64,000 nt of DNA from Pseudomonas fluorescens (GTDB taxonomy: Bacteria > Pseudomonadota > Gammaproteobacteria > Pseudomonadales > Pseudomonadaceae), in assembly GCF_002022275.1 (NCBI RefSeq), contig NZ_MSDF01000008.1:40965-104964 (forward strand), written 5' to 3'. A program made the position numbers and the translations under genes. Position 1 is the stretch's first letter; each line of letters starts with the position of its first letter. Of this stretch, positions 19,707 through 29,557 are shown piece after piece. The notes beneath the pieces were generated by a model. That model saw nothing but the letters and a program-made list of their open reading frames with translations, was not told the DNA's origin and did not search any database.

Positions 19707-20177
19707 ATGCACCACGACGAACATTTGCTTCAACTGATCATTGATGATCTGGCTCCGACGCAACATTTGCTGGAGCTGCTCAAAGAAGAATCCCTGGCCC
19801 TTTATGGTCGGGATATGCGCTTGCTGGAAGAAATTCTGGCGCGCAAGCAGTCGCTGATCGTGTTGCTGGAGCAGCATGGCAGGAAGCGCAGCGAGATTCT
19901 TGTCAGCCTAGGCCTGCCGGCGGATCACGATGGTCTCGCCCAGTTGGCCAGCCACTCCTCGGTCGGCGATCAATTGCTGACGCAGAGCACCGCACTCAAT
20001 CAATTGCTCGCCCAGTGCCAGGAAGCCAACCTGCTCAACGGTCAGTCGATCCAGCTGCAGCAAGCCACGACCGCCAACCAGCTACGTATACTTCACGGCG
20101 GAGAGCCTCCGGCCCTCTACAATGCCCAAGGCTCCACTTCACGCTTGGTCAAACCCAGCACCCGCAGCCAAGCCTGA
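19707..20177 (+). CDS. flgN: Flagellar export chaperone FlgN
   Basis: A 156-residue, almost wholly helical cytoplasmic chaperone for the hook-junction proteins FlgK and FlgL. The N-terminal helix ([50 protein letters not shown]) is characteristic. It follows flgM by 48 bp and probably shares its FliA promoter. Confidence 0.88.
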   Translation: MHHDEHLLQLIIDDLAPTQHLLELLKEESLALYGRDMRLLEEILARKQSLIVLLEQHGRKRSEILVSLGLPADHDGLAQLASHSSVGDQLLTQSTALNQLLAQCQEANLLNGQSIQLQQATTANQLRILHGGEPPALYNAQGSTSRLVKPSTRSQA

Positions 20178-20272
20178 CGCCGGTTCAAAGCGCACCTATC
20201 CAAGGCGCGCCACATACTGGCAAAATGCCGGTTCTTGCGTGTAGTCGTATTTTGTCTGGAGATGGAAGAACC

Positions 20273-21022
20273 GTGTTCAACGCCCTTAATGCGGAAGATG
20301 CACCGCAGCCACCCAAAGTACTTACCACGCCTCTGGAAATCGCTGGCACCTTGCGGATGCTGCAAGAAAGCCATGATCCGTTGATCATCACTTTCCACGA
20401 ACGCAGCCAGCGCTTTCAGAGCTACCTGGTGGACGTTGACCGGGACAGCAAGACGCTAGCCCTGGACGAAATGATTCCCCGCGATGGCGAGCGCTACCTT
20501 GAGAACGGCGAACCCTTCCGTATCGAAGGCTTCCATGACGGCGTGCGGATTGCCTGGGAAAGCAACGGCACCCTGACCATCAGCGAAAAAGACGGCCACC
20601 GCATCTACACCGGCAGCATGCCCGACGAGGTGGTTTACCATCAGCGTCGCAATGCCTTTCGCGCCGCACTGAAGCTGGCACAACTGGTCAGCATCGAGCT
20701 AGGTGGCGAGAAACTCAAGGCACCGATCAGCGGCAAGTTGCTGGACATCTCCGCCACCGGCTGCAAATTGCGCTTTGAGGGCGACATCTCCGAGCGCCTG
20801 CAACTGGGCCAGGTCTACGACCGTTTTATCGCCGCCCTGCCCTTCGGCAGCATGACCACGTCCGTCGAACTGCGTTACCTGCATTTCGAAGACAAGATCA
20901 ACACAACGTTCGCCGGCGTGCGCTTCCACAACATGAGCGGCCTGGTGCAGCGCCAGGTGGAACGTTTTGTGTACCAGTTGCAGCGTGAAGCGCGGCGCTT
21001 CGACAAGGACGACGACCTTTAA
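20273..21022 (+). CDS. ycgR: Flagellar brake protein YcgR (c-di-GMP-binding PilZ protein)
   Basis: A 249-residue protein that slows flagellar rotation when c-di-GMP is high. The N-terminal YcgR domain covers about residues 15-120. The PilZ domain (about 125-240) has the ligand motif QRRNAFR (RxxxR) and DISATG (D/NxSxxG). The start is taken as GTG at 20273 ([15 protein letters not shown]), with a purine-rich GGAGATGGAAG upstream. Any earlier start would overlap flgN. It follows flgN by 95 bp, on the same strand. Confidence 0.88.
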   Translation: MFNALNAEDAPQPPKVLTTPLEIAGTLRMLQESHDPLIITFHERSQRFQSYLVDVDRDSKTLALDEMIPRDGERYLENGEPFRIEGFHDGVRIAWESNGTLTISEKDGHRIYTGSMPDEVVYHQRRNAFRAALKLAQLVSIELGGEKLKAPISGKLLDISATGCKLRFEGDISERLQLGQVYDRFIAALPFGSMTTSVELRYLHFEDKINTTFAGVRFHNMSGLVQRQVERFVYQLQREARRFDKDDDL

Positions 21023-21040
21023 GCCTTAAAGGTCGCGGCA

Positions 21041-21077
21041 AAAAAACGGGCGGATCCTTATGGGGTCCGCCCGTTTT
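21041..21077. terminator. Bidirectional terminator between ycgR and the MFS gene
   Basis: AAAAACGGGCGGATCC / GGGGTCCGCCCGTTTTT hairpin with a four-base loop. It serves both convergent genes. Confidence 0.9.
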
Positions 21078-21082
21078 TGCAT

Positions 21083-22468
21083 TCAGGGGCGCGCCCTGCT
21101 CAAGTCGTGGGGATGCTCGTCCGGCCCCAGGGGCGCCGGGGGGCCCTCGAAGGGCGGTTCATCTGCCGGTGGCGACGGATCCGTTTGCGGCGCAGGGTCC
21201 GGAACGGGATCCTGCATCTGCTCCTGCACGACCGCCTCGTCTACCCGTGGGTCAAGGCAAGCCACCAGCGGCGAGCTGGACATGCTGTCAGGCATCGCCA
21301 CATGGTGCAGCGGCGCATCGTCCACCTGGTGCAGGTTGGTCACCGCTTTCGGCCGGATACGCCACACCAGAATCAACGCGCACAGACTGAAAAACGCATA
21401 CAGCATATGGCTGCCGAACAGCTTCATCGCCACACCGGCCAACAGCGGCCCGATGCTCGCGCCGACGCCGTAAGTCACCAGGAGCATAGCGGTCAGCGAC
21501 ACCCGGCGATCCCCCTCTACATGGTCATTGGAAAACGCCACCGCCAGCGGATAGAGGCAGAATTGCACCAACGAACACAGGAACCCGGCCACGAACAGCA
21601 CTTCCAACGGCACGTGCGTCATGATCGCCAACGGCAACGCCGCCACCGCCAGGCACAAGGCAAAGCAGCGTATCAACAAGGCGCGGTCGTAGCGATCCGA
21701 CAACCAGCCCAGCGGCCACTGCACCAGCAGGCCGGCAAAAATGCAGCACCCCATGAACAGACCGACCTGCTCAGTCGTCAGCCCTTGCTGGGAGGCATAC
21801 AACGGCGCCAAACCATAAAACGAACCGACGATCACACCCGCGCCCAACACCGTGCTCAGCGACTGCGGCACACGCTTGATAAAGAAGCGCGGCTCCATCG
21901 GCGCCGGGTGCAAGGGGGCCGGGTGAATGCGTCGGGTCATTGCCACCGGCACCAGGCACAGGGCGAAACACAGCGCGACCAGCATCAGCAATTCAAGACC
22001 CAACTCGGGGTGCATGACCAGAATCAACTGCCCCAACACCAGCCCCAGGTAAGACGCGATCATATAACCGCTGAACACCACGCCGCGCTGCTTGGCGTCG
22101 GCCTGCTCATTGAGCCAGCTTTCGATGACCATGTACTGGCACATCATTCCCAGGCCCACGACCATCCGCAGCACGATCCAGGCCGGCAGCCAATTGATCA
22201 AGCCATGGCCCAACACCGCCGCGCCGACGATACCGGCACAGGTAGCGTAGGCACGAATATGCCCGACCCGGGCGATCAGGCGATGCCCGATTTTGCCGCC
22301 CAGCACCAGGCCAAAATAGTTGGCCGCCATCAGCGCACCCACCCACAGGCTGTCGACATGGTCGGCCGCCAGGCGCAGGGCCAGGTAAGTACTGAGCAGG
22401 CCGGAGCCAATCAGCATCATCAAAGAGGCGAAATAAAGGGCTCGAAAAGATTTCCAGATCTGGCGCAT
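21083..22468 (-). CDS. MFS transporter with an acidic, proline-rich cytoplasmic tail
   Basis: A 461-residue major facilitator with about 12 membrane segments. The pattern (MLIGSGLLSTYLALRLAA, GGKIGHRLIARVG between segments 2 and 3, WLNEQADAKQRG) resembles the YcaD-type transporters. Substrate unknown. After the last helix, about 75 residues form a hydrophilic tail with many Pro, Asp and Glu (for example DPVPDPAPQTDPSPPADEPP), which is unusual. The ATG is at 22468. A five-codon ORF with a terminator lies about 230 bp upstream on the same strand. Confidence 0.85.
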   Translation of the reverse strand: MRQIWKSFRALYFASLMMLIGSGLLSTYLALRLAADHVDSLWVGALMAANYFGLVLGGKIGHRLIARVGHIRAYATCAGIVGAAVLGHGLINWLPAWIVLRMVVGLGMMCQYMVIESWLNEQADAKQRGVVFSGYMIASYLGLVLGQLILVMHPELGLELLMLVALCFALCLVPVAMTRRIHPAPLHPAPMEPRFFIKRVPQSLSTVLGAGVIVGSFYGLAPLYASQQGLTTEQVGLFMGCCIFAGLLVQWPLGWLSDRYDRALLIRCFALCLAVAALPLAIMTHVPLEVLFVAGFLCSLVQFCLYPLAVAFSNDHVEGDRRVSLTAMLLVTYGVGASIGPLLAGVAMKLFGSHMLYAFFSLCALILVWRIRPKAVTNLHQVDDAPLHHVAMPDSMSSSPLVACLDPRVDEAVVQEQMQDPVPDPAPQTDPSPPADEPPFEGPPAPLGPDEHPHDLSRARP

Positions 22469-22695
22469 CGGCGTTCCGAGCGGCTCCTTGCGGTGAGAGA
22501 CAGGGCTATCAAATGATAGTCCGGTGTTGCCGGGTCCGGACAGGCGGTACGCACTGTTTCCGGGGAATATTTTGCTTCACAGCTCAGACGCTGCCTGGCG
22601 GTGTGCGAGGTACACCGATTGCGATAAATACCCGTAGCCCCTGCTGTGAACCTTCATCGCCAACAAGGTTCGACCGGTGTTTAAACGCCAGCCAC

Positions 22696-22733
22696 AAAAA
22701 AAGCCCCGTCAGAAAAAATCTGAGCAGGCTTTG
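22696..22733 (-). terminator. Intrinsic terminator upstream of the MFS gene
   Basis: On the minus strand an AAAGCC/GGGCTTT stem with an inner TCAGA/TCTGA stem and a run of seven T. It follows the five-codon ORF by 12 bp and precedes the MFS start by about 230 bp. Confidence 0.75.
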
Positions 22734-22744
22734 AATTCTTCGGA

Positions 22745-22762
22745 TTAACGCGGATTGTTCAT
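22745..22762 (-). CDS. Possible five-residue leader peptide (MNNPR)
   Basis: ATG-AAC-AAT-CCG-CGT-TAA, preceded by a full Shine-Dalgarno AGGAGGT at ideal spacing and followed 12 bp later by an intrinsic terminator. It is upstream of the MFS gene on the same strand, so it could be an attenuation leader or a small RNA with a mini-ORF. The inference rests only on signal strength. A GCCT/AGGC hairpin lies just upstream of the ribosome site. Confidence 0.35.
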   Translation of the reverse strand: MNNPR

Positions 22763-23586
22763 GGTACCTCCTAATTTGCCTCAGTTTAAGGCAAAGAGGT
22801 GTCTGCAAAACTCGGGGCGATTCAGACCTTCTTGCCCCTATGCCCAGTCCGAAAATGGGCTTTGGCCGATTAGTACAGAGGACATAATTCGTTTTAAATT
22901 GCGGTGGCAATCTTTCCCTAACGCGTAATGCCTCGTTTTTCGGTGAGGCTGATCCAGCTGTGAAAGCCCAAGTAGAGGCCCGCACAGCCCGATAAGGAGG
23001 TGTCCTGGAGTAGCTTTTTAAATTTTCCGCTCAGCCGGTCTAGCTTCCGACATTTCCTTACCCCAGTTTTTTGCTGATTTTTTAGTGTAGTGGGGCGGCT
23101 GGGATTTGACCGTCTCCCCAAGGGTGATGCTTGAGCGACGTAGGTCTTTCAATCATTGGTTCAGGAGAATCTGATGGTGGTGTACGGCTAACTATGGCTG
23201 AACCAGGCATTTGCATGCTATCTATCTACTGGCACCCAGCCTGGAAAGCGGCAAAAGAACCTTAAGTAGTACGCGCGCAGTCACTTGGATGTGGAGATGT
23301 CGTGGAAATGCACGTACTCCCGTGTGATCCATTCCGGGACGGCCGCTATCCGCCGCCATCAGCGGGCAGCGGTGATAGCTGGGCGCAGCTCGTTGCACTT
23401 ATGCCTTGACTTAGCTCGTTTCTGTCGGGCTACGCAGCCCCCACCATCGAGCCTCCGTGCCAGGACTCCAGGTTCAGTGCGTGATTTAGCAGCAACTAAC
23501 TAATAAAACAATCAATCCTTAAATCGGTCCAGGCTGTCCGGCGGCTTACCTACCGCCTATCGATGGCTAGATCTACCAACCTGAAA
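22763..23586. other. Gene-poor stretch at the left edge of the island
   Basis: About 820 bp without a convincing gene. The ORFs present are short, lack ribosome sites and have no recognisable sequence. The base composition is mixed, suggesting remnants of earlier insertions. No tRNA 3'-end copy was found here. Confidence 0.5.
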
Positions 23587-26500
23587 CTAATCTACAACTC
23601 TACTCCTAGTAATAAACGTACGGTCCGGAGTGCGCATGCCAAAAAGCTTCGACTCTCGTTGGCCTTTCCACTTACTGATCCTATTGCGTATCGGCCGATT
23701 AAGCGTACTGCCAAAGCGTTTAATAAGGGGGTTAGGAGTTTCACCATACAGCTCGGTCAGATTGAAGCGACCATCAACTATTTTCGACAGTAAAACTGAG
23801 TAACGCCAAAGCTCGACTGGATCTGTCGCACTACGCATCTTAGAAGCCCAATGACGCGACCATTGGTGACGGTCCATAGCGTATTTGGATGCAACATAGG
23901 CCTGGTGGAGAAATCCATGCTCGTCTTTTAACGAATCGATCGTCTCTATTGCCCAATCATTGTCCAGTGAAAATCCAGCCACCATCGTAGCCCGAGCCCG
24001 ATGTGCTGGCTCTAGGCGCTTTCTCCGATCGACGACATAATCATGTATCAGGTGTTCTCGCTGAGCTTCTATTGCAGCAAGAACCTCCATAGCAAGCTCA
24101 TGATCATTGTCGATCCCATCGAGCCGCGCGAAACAAGCACCTTTGATTTCTTCGCTCTCAGCAGCCCGCCAAATACAGACCGCATTTAGCTCAACCTTGC
24201 TACGACCTAATGTTACTCGCACATCGGGGTGGCCGGCTTTTAACCGCTCGAACAAAGCCATCCCAGCATCAACATTTCTTTTGGAGATAGCTTCGGCAAC
24301 AAGCGAAGCAATATTGTGTACATTATTAAAGCTCTGACCGTCCAGAGCCAGAAAATGTTTGTGCCATGAATCGACTAGTACCGGTGCCACCCGGTCAATT
24401 GACCGAATCAACCCAATGGTGACAGCCTGAACGATTAGCTGAGCACCGACCTTCAACAGATCGCGCTCAAAACGATCAAAAGCATCTTCGTTTTGCTGCT
24501 GGCGCTTGTACCAAGCATCGCTAGTATCGGCGAGCCGTTCTAGCTGCTCCCGCAGGCCTTCCTTTTGAGGTTTTTTTTCGGATACCTCAACGACCTCCGG
24601 CCAGTGGCGCCCATTAATATTTTGTTCGATGCGTGGCAAGTTACTTGTAACCTGAAACTCCGCTGCTTTGAAAATAGCCGTATTGACGCGGTCTGAAATT
24701 GCCAGTGCAGCATCAGGTCCAAGTCGCTCAGCGAAAATCTCATAAGCGGAAAGGGCAATTCGATCGAGACATTCCTCGACTGAAATTAAGCCTTGCTCCG
24801 CAGCTTTTACAAGCGCAAGCGATCCATAGAGTATTTCGGTTTTATGAGACACCGCGTCGAGAAGAGCGGCACTCCATCCAGATTTCACGAGACCGACGAG
24901 TAGCGTCGGAACAGCGACAGCCTGCATGAGGGACAACGCTGACAAACGGACGTGGTGGTGCGTTGATTCGAGTAGAGAGATCACAGTCTCGATGGTGTTG
25001 GCACTGAGTGAGGTTTCTGAGGCCTCAGCGAAACAAAGGATACGAAACTGAGTAACCTGGTTACCCTCCCTCAAGGCCTTATCGAGCGAACACTCCAAGG
25101 TGGCTTCATCTATTGGCAGGAAAAGATCGCAAAGATCCCGAAGAAGGGTTTTGTCTTCAGGATGCTTAAGCAGCGCAGAGAACTGCTCATGACCAGTCAT
25201 GTGAGCAAAGGCAACAAGAAGAGCATGCTGCGAACTTACCCAGGCTTCATTATTCTCATCTTCGCCGGCATTCAATGCAGCCTGCGCAATCTCCCCCGCT
25301 TTTTCAACATAGGCTTTTGCAACTCGATCGTCTAAGCAAACGGTATGACTTTCGAGCAGGTAGATCGCTTGGCGAAACTCCGACTCCGCCCGCCTCAAAA
25401 CCTGATCTGCGAATGACCGCAAAGCTTCGACAGCCGCGTCAGGTCGGAAGCGTGCGAGGCCTGGTTTAGCCATCGAAAAAAAGTGGTCGTCTAGCGAGAC
25501 ACTCCTGCCACAGCTCAGCTTGGCCGGGTTTATTGCCCTATAGTCGTTTGCGGTCTGTTCAATGTTGTCAGGTTCTTCTGACGAAGGGTCGCAAGGGTCC
25601 GTAGCGCAATAGTCCTCAACCCTTCGCCAGCCTCCTCCACGATCTTGATCCTTGGTCAACGCCTCTACGAAGGCATGGACCTCTTTTGCGTCGTCGCTGT
25701 CACCCGTGGCGCGCAAAACATAAATCAACGCCCACTGGCCAACTTTGGAAACATTAGCTTGCCGCAGGGGGGCCGCACACTCCCGCAGCGCGTCCCTAGT
25801 AGCCTCCCAATCAACCAAATTGAAATGCAAAAGATCGTCAAAAACACCTTGGGGACTTTGGTGGCCACCATTGAGCGATGTCGATAAACACCAGTTACGC
25901 AGATCCTTGGCGTATGGGGCTAGCGGCTGACCCGCTAATGCGTGGAAGGCAAGCAAACTGAGGCGGCTGTAGTCCCCCTGATCAACCTGAGTCATGTCGC
26001 TAAAAAAATCTTGCTCAGTCACCGAAAATGACTCGATAGCGTCTGAAAGCTCCTGCTCACGTTCAACCGTTTTTTTTAGTCGCTCGGCTGCATGTTCCGC
26101 GGTGTTGGGATAAAAAACCCCACGCTCGGGCGCGAGGGAATACATGTTGAGCCAACGATGGATACCGGCGGAAAGCTCGATCTCGAAGGCCTCATCACCG
26201 CGTAAATCATCAGCTGCATCAGTCAGCCACGAGAGATTAGAGACAACATCGCGAGAAAGGGATGCATCTTCTAGGGCAGCGATAAACGCTTTAGGGTTGA
26301 GACTAAAGAGGTTTCGAAATTCTGGATAACGTACAGAATTTATGTTCTGAAGCGTGACAAAACAACGAACCAATGGGCGCACAATTTCAAGAGGCGATTC
26401 TTCCAATACCGCAGAAAGAATTGCCCCCATCAAGATATCGCCTGTCCTATCAAGCGCCGCAATAGGTTCAAGAATATTGGATAGTGCATCTTCCACACTC

Positions 26501-28221
26501 TTATTTTTCCGTAAAGCGTCTCTTGCCGTCTTAACCAGAGAAAGCCCTAACGCCAGCGGTAAGCCCTCATCTTTCAAAAGATACTTGTTCGGATCTTCGT
26601 CTAACACCTCAAAGAAACGCCCAGCTGATGTGATGACAAACTGCTCGGTGATGGCCTGATCCTCACCACCAGCGTTCACTAGCAGCCGCATATGGAACTC
26701 GTTTATATCATCACGTTGTTGCTGCTCAAGACGACGCACAATATTATCCGCGTGGGCGCAAATATCTGCTTTGAACTGCTTGTCAGATCTCTTCGCCCCT
26801 TCGGCGGCACTGCTACGAATATGCTCAAAAAGCAGGCGACTGATGCTCAATTCGCCGAACGCTGTTATTTGCTCTGTGCTGAAGAGAGTAGCGGCAACTC
26901 CAAAAATACGAGGGTTACGAAGACTGCGTATCACCTCCGTATCGAGAGCAGAAATCGACGTTCCTCGCGCATTTAAAAGCTCGTCTAGTTCTGAATCAGT
27001 CCACTCAGGGATCTTGACTCGGACCACCCGGCTATACAGTTTATTTTCTATGAAGTCGCGATAGAAAACCTGCCGACAGCTGAACACCAATTTCCCACCA
27101 ATCTCCACCATCAACTCACTCATTGCATCAATGAATGTAACCCAATCGACACTTTCGCGCTGATTGATACCGTCCATAAATACAACCACTCGAGGAATAG
27201 GAACGTCGGACTGGCCTTGCCAGTTCTGTAGCTCCTTGAGCCATACCTCCTTGTGCTCCTGAGTTGGTATTTCTCCTGTTTGTGTGAGAAGCATCGAGAT
27301 CAGAAGGTCTCGGCAGTACTCTGAAGATGGTCGCCCTTGGATATCGTCGGGGACTAATACAACGGTCAGTGGTTGGTCAGGTTGATGAATCCAGGTCTGC
27401 GCAAAAATCCAAGACTTGCCATTTCCATCTGCACCTACTAACGCGGTGACGGCATCATCTGGTTTCCCAAAAACATTACTCGCAACTGTGACCCTTAGAT
27501 TTTCGCGATCAACTGTCCGTAAGACCGATTCATCGCCTGGACTGAGGGGCTGGCCAAATGCACTGCGAGCACGCGCTTTATCGCCGAATGCGTCTGACAA
27601 CCAAGCAGCATTGTTCGCAAGCGCGGAAGCAACGATCTGGTTCGGCGTCTGCTGTTCAAGAGAAGAGTGAGCACCCAATAGAAGATTCTCGACTCCTTGC
27701 AGTTTGTCAGACAGGTCATGGTGAGCCGCGGTGATTAACCCAGCGGTACCATGATCTTCAACGAGTGCGTTGATTGACTCCGCAAGAATTGCGATCGTGG
27801 CCGATACGACACTACTAGCCTCTTGCGAGTTCGCTAAGGCTAACTCGGAATATCGATTTTGAAGCCTAGTGAATACCTCTTTAGGGACTTCTGAGCCTAG
27901 CGACTTCCTACGGGCAGCCTGCATGATATCGGCCTTCATTCCGCGATCACTGAGCCAATTCACAACGTTTGGCGTATCGAGATGGGCGGGTGTAATCAGG
28001 AGATGAGCTACCGAATTGGGGAAACGCTTATAAAACGGATCATCCGGCTGTCCGCCCACTAAGCGCTGGATCGCACTTTCTAATATTGAATCATCGGCAG
28101 AGCGCACTTCCTCTGGTGCTTTCCCGGCCGCCCTTTGCATGGCAAGTGGTGTAATTTTTTTTAAGGCAGCCCGCATGACTACCGACACGGCACGAAATAC
28201 ACTGCTAGGTTCCATTTTCAT
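23587..28221 (-). CDS. Large STAND-type NTPase, candidate defence protein
   Basis: About 1544 residues, unrecognised as a whole. Residues 1-245 are mostly helical with no known effector domain. The NTPase module follows: Walker A GADGNGKS (about residues 263-270), Walker B RVVVFMDG (about 344-351) and a sensor-like FSCRQVFYRD (about 381-390). A NPRIFGVAATLF segment (about 436-447) continues into a winged-helix-like region. From about 470 to the end, about 1070 residues consist of helical repeats, as in the sensor halves of Avs and other STAND proteins. The listed start ATG (28221) is six bases before another ATG (28215); neither has a good ribosome site. Lower GC than neighbours, between the MFS gene and tRNA-Arg, next to a serine recombinase: acquired DNA. 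Defence role is inferred from architecture. Confidence 0.7.
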   Translation of the reverse strand: MKMEPSSVFRAVSVVMRAALKKITPLAMQRAAGKAPEEVRSADDSILESAIQRLVGGQPDDPFYKRFPNSVAHLLITPAHLDTPNVVNWLSDRGMKADIMQAARRKSLGSEVPKEVFTRLQNRYSELALANSQEASSVVSATIAILAESINALVEDHGTAGLITAAHHDLSDKLQGVENLLLGAHSSLEQQTPNQIVASALANNAAWLSDAFGDKARARSAFGQPLSPGDESVLRTVDRENLRVTVASNVFGKPDDAVTALVGADGNGKSWIFAQTWIHQPDQPLTVVLVPDDIQGRPSSEYCRDLLISMLLTQTGEIPTQEHKEVWLKELQNWQGQSDVPIPRVVVFMDGINQRESVDWVTFIDAMSELMVEIGGKLVFSCRQVFYRDFIENKLYSRVVRVKIPEWTDSELDELLNARGTSISALDTEVIRSLRNPRIFGVAATLFSTEQITAFGELSISRLLFEHIRSSAAEGAKRSDKQFKADICAHADNIVRRLEQQQRDDINEFHMRLLVNAGGEDQAITEQFVITSAGRFFEVLDEDPNKYLLKDEGLPLALGLSLVKTARDALRKNKSVEDALSNILEPIAALDRTGDILMGAILSAVLEESPLEIVRPLVRCFVTLQNINSVRYPEFRNLFSLNPKAFIAALEDASLSRDVVSNLSWLTDAADDLRGDEAFEIELSAGIHRWLNMYSLAPERGVFYPNTAEHAAERLKKTVEREQELSDAIESFSVTEQDFFSDMTQVDQGDYSRLSLLAFHALAGQPLAPYAKDLRNWCLSTSLNGGHQSPQGVFDDLLHFNLVDWEATRDALRECAAPLRQANVSKVGQWALIYVLRATGDSDDAKEVHAFVEALTKDQDRGGGWRRVEDYCATDPCDPSSEEPDNIEQTANDYRAINPAKLSCGRSVSLDDHFFSMAKPGLARFRPDAAVEALRSFADQVLRRAESEFRQAIYLLESHTVCLDDRVAKAYVEKAGEIAQAALNAGEDENNEAWVSSQHALLVAFAHMTGHEQFSALLKHPEDKTLLRDLCDLFLPIDEATLECSLDKALREGNQVTQFRILCFAEASETSLSANTIETVISLLESTHHHVRLSALSLMQAVAVPTLLVGLVKSGWSAALLDAVSHKTEILYGSLALVKAAEQGLISVEECLDRIALSAYEIFAERLGPDAALAISDRVNTAIFKAAEFQVTSNLPRIEQNINGRHWPEVVEVSEKKPQKEGLREQLERLADTSDAWYKRQQQNEDAFDRFERDLLKVGAQLIVQAVTIGLIRSIDRVAPVLVDSWHKHFLALDGQSFNNVHNIASLVAEAISKRNVDAGMALFERLKAGHPDVRVTLGRSKVELNAVCIWRAAESEEIKGACFARLDGIDNDHELAMEVLAAIEAQREHLIHDYVVDRRKRLEPAHRARATMVAGFSLDNDWAIETIDSLKDEHGFLHQAYVASKYAMDRHQWSRHWASKMRSATDPVELWRYSVLLSKIVDGRFNLTELYGETPNPLIKRFGSTLNRPIRNRISKWKGQRESKLFGMRTPDRTFITRSRVVD

Positions 28222-28497
28222 CCGCTGCAAAGTGCTCGATGAGAGTTCAGTTATGACTTTAGATTATGCCAGATCGAACAGTGGAAAAATGGATGCGGCG
28301 CGCACCAAACAGGGGTATTCCTTCCAAAATAAAGTTCTGCTATCGTCCTAGGCAAGGTTGCTGATCTCCACCCTGCTGCGTGGGAAAATCAGTGTTTTTC
28401 TTTCCACATAACTCTTTGTGGCCAGCCCAGCAAGCAGCATGCTCAGCGAAGCGAGAATACTACGCTTCTTCGGCCATGACTTTGGAGTCATGTGATC

Positions 28498-29079
28498 ATG
28501 TTCAGCGCCCAAAAAGTCTTGGATTCGGTTAAATCCATGCAGGTGGCAGATGCTCCCGCCGACCTTTCACATTGCCAATATTTGCGCCACGGCGCCAAAT
28601 TGCTCGGCTTCAAAAGCTATGAAGATCTCAAGTCGTATTTGGACAATCCTCCCATGGACCGCATCGGTAACATTTGTACCGGGCTGATGAGGAAGATTTG
28701 TGAAATTCGACTCCCAAGCTTCGATAGCTCCTACGTCCGAATGACGAGTTACGGAGACTTGTCGATAGGCTATGAAAGCTATTGGATCGGCTGGGATCGG
28801 CGAGGTCGAGAGGTTCGCGTTCCTCGCGCAGCGTACGGCAAAGAAGCCGTCGTCGATTTCCGAAATCACTTCAAGCGTTCGCTCTATGTTATCGAATCTG
28901 AATCAGAGCTAATGGCTTGGCGATTTAACTGGCAGTCTGACGCAGTCGTTCCGGTGGAGCTGGCTCAAGCTCACTTCAAGTCAATTTTCATCAAGCAACA
29001 TTTGGTAGAAAAGAATCCGCCTATGGATCTTGTGGAAAAAGAAATTCAGGGTGAGTTGAAACGTCGCGGTTTGATTTAA
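28498..29079 (+). CDS. Unknown 193-residue protein of the island
   Basis: Soluble, no signal peptide. The N-terminal segment LRHGAKLLGFKSYEDLKSYL recalls the short ALLGFKSW motif of accessory-element proteins; the rest is unrecognised. The C-terminal third is charged and helical. The start at 28498 (MFSAQKV) lies 10 bp from GGAG; a GTG six bases upstream is also in frame. Divergent from the STAND-like gene with about 275 bp between them, so they could share a control region. A strong GC hairpin (29097-29119) follows the stop. Confidence 0.65.
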   Translation: MFSAQKVLDSVKSMQVADAPADLSHCQYLRHGAKLLGFKSYEDLKSYLDNPPMDRIGNICTGLMRKICEIRLPSFDSSYVRMTSYGDLSIGYESYWIGWDRRGREVRVPRAAYGKEAVVDFRNHFKRSLYVIESESELMAWRFNWQSDAVVPVELAQAHFKSIFIKQHLVEKNPPMDLVEKEIQGELKRRGLI

Positions 29080-29096
29080 AAGCTTCATATCATCCG

Positions 29097-29119
29097 GCGG
29101 GGGGGATCCCTCCCCCCGC
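29097..29119. terminator. GC-rich hairpin after the 28498 gene
   Basis: GCGGGGGG/CCCCCCGC stem with a seven-base loop, 18 bp after the stop. No T run follows, so it may be an RNA-stabilising or rho-assisted end instead of an intrinsic terminator. Confidence 0.5.
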
Positions 29120-29158
29120 TTCCTATATTGCGAAAGCCGTGTAGATCACTCGCCGGCC

Positions 29159-29557
29159 CTAACCTGGCTTAATCACCCCGAACAGATAGCGGAGTATCTG
29201 GATATATACGGCTACCGCGGAAAGAATTTTAAAAACGTAAAACAGATTTGTAGGCCAATTTAAGACAGCTGGAGCCAATAATTCTGTCTCCTGGTCAAAC
29301 CCTTTTTTTTCTTTATACCTACTGAAAACTGCCCACGTCACGGAAGCGTAGAGGTATTGCATGAAGTCCAGCGCAAGAGCACAGATGACCCAAAGCAGAG
29401 CCCAATACAGAGCCGTGGGCAGAGTGGTTAACCCTCCTATCTCCTGCTTGAACACCCAAATTACTGCTACCGCGGAAAGGCAGAGTGATCTTACGTTGTC
29501 ACTGACCTTGCCACTGAAATAGTAGTAATCCTGTCGAAACTCTTTGAGCTTAGGCAT
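29159..29557 (-). CDS. Small integral membrane protein of the island
   Basis: 132 residues with three membrane segments (about residues 22-38, 46-68 and 108-128) and a short charged loop of the type RYKEKKGFDQETELL. The N-terminus MPKLKEFRQDYYYFSGKVSDNVRSL is polar and probably cytoplasmic. I do not recognise a family; such small proteins in defence islands are often membrane effectors (SLATT-like), which remains a guess. Overlaps the upstream gene (29550-29855) by 8 bp, indicating an operon. Confidence 0.65.
   Translation of the reverse strand: MPKLKEFRQDYYYFSGKVSDNVRSLCLSAVAVIWVFKQEIGGLTTLPTALYWALLWVICALALDFMQYLYASVTWAVFSRYKEKKGFDQETELLAPAVLNWPTNLFYVFKILSAVAVYIQILRYLFGVIKPG

Noticed and set aside
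21077..22516. 479-codon frame on the plus strand across the MFS gene
   Set aside because: Antisense shadow, dominated by His, Arg and Gln from the reversed transmembrane codons.
22918..23503. Short ORFs in the 22.8-23.6 kb gap (67 and 72 codons)
   Set aside because: No ribosome sites, unconvincing composition, and no family resemblance.
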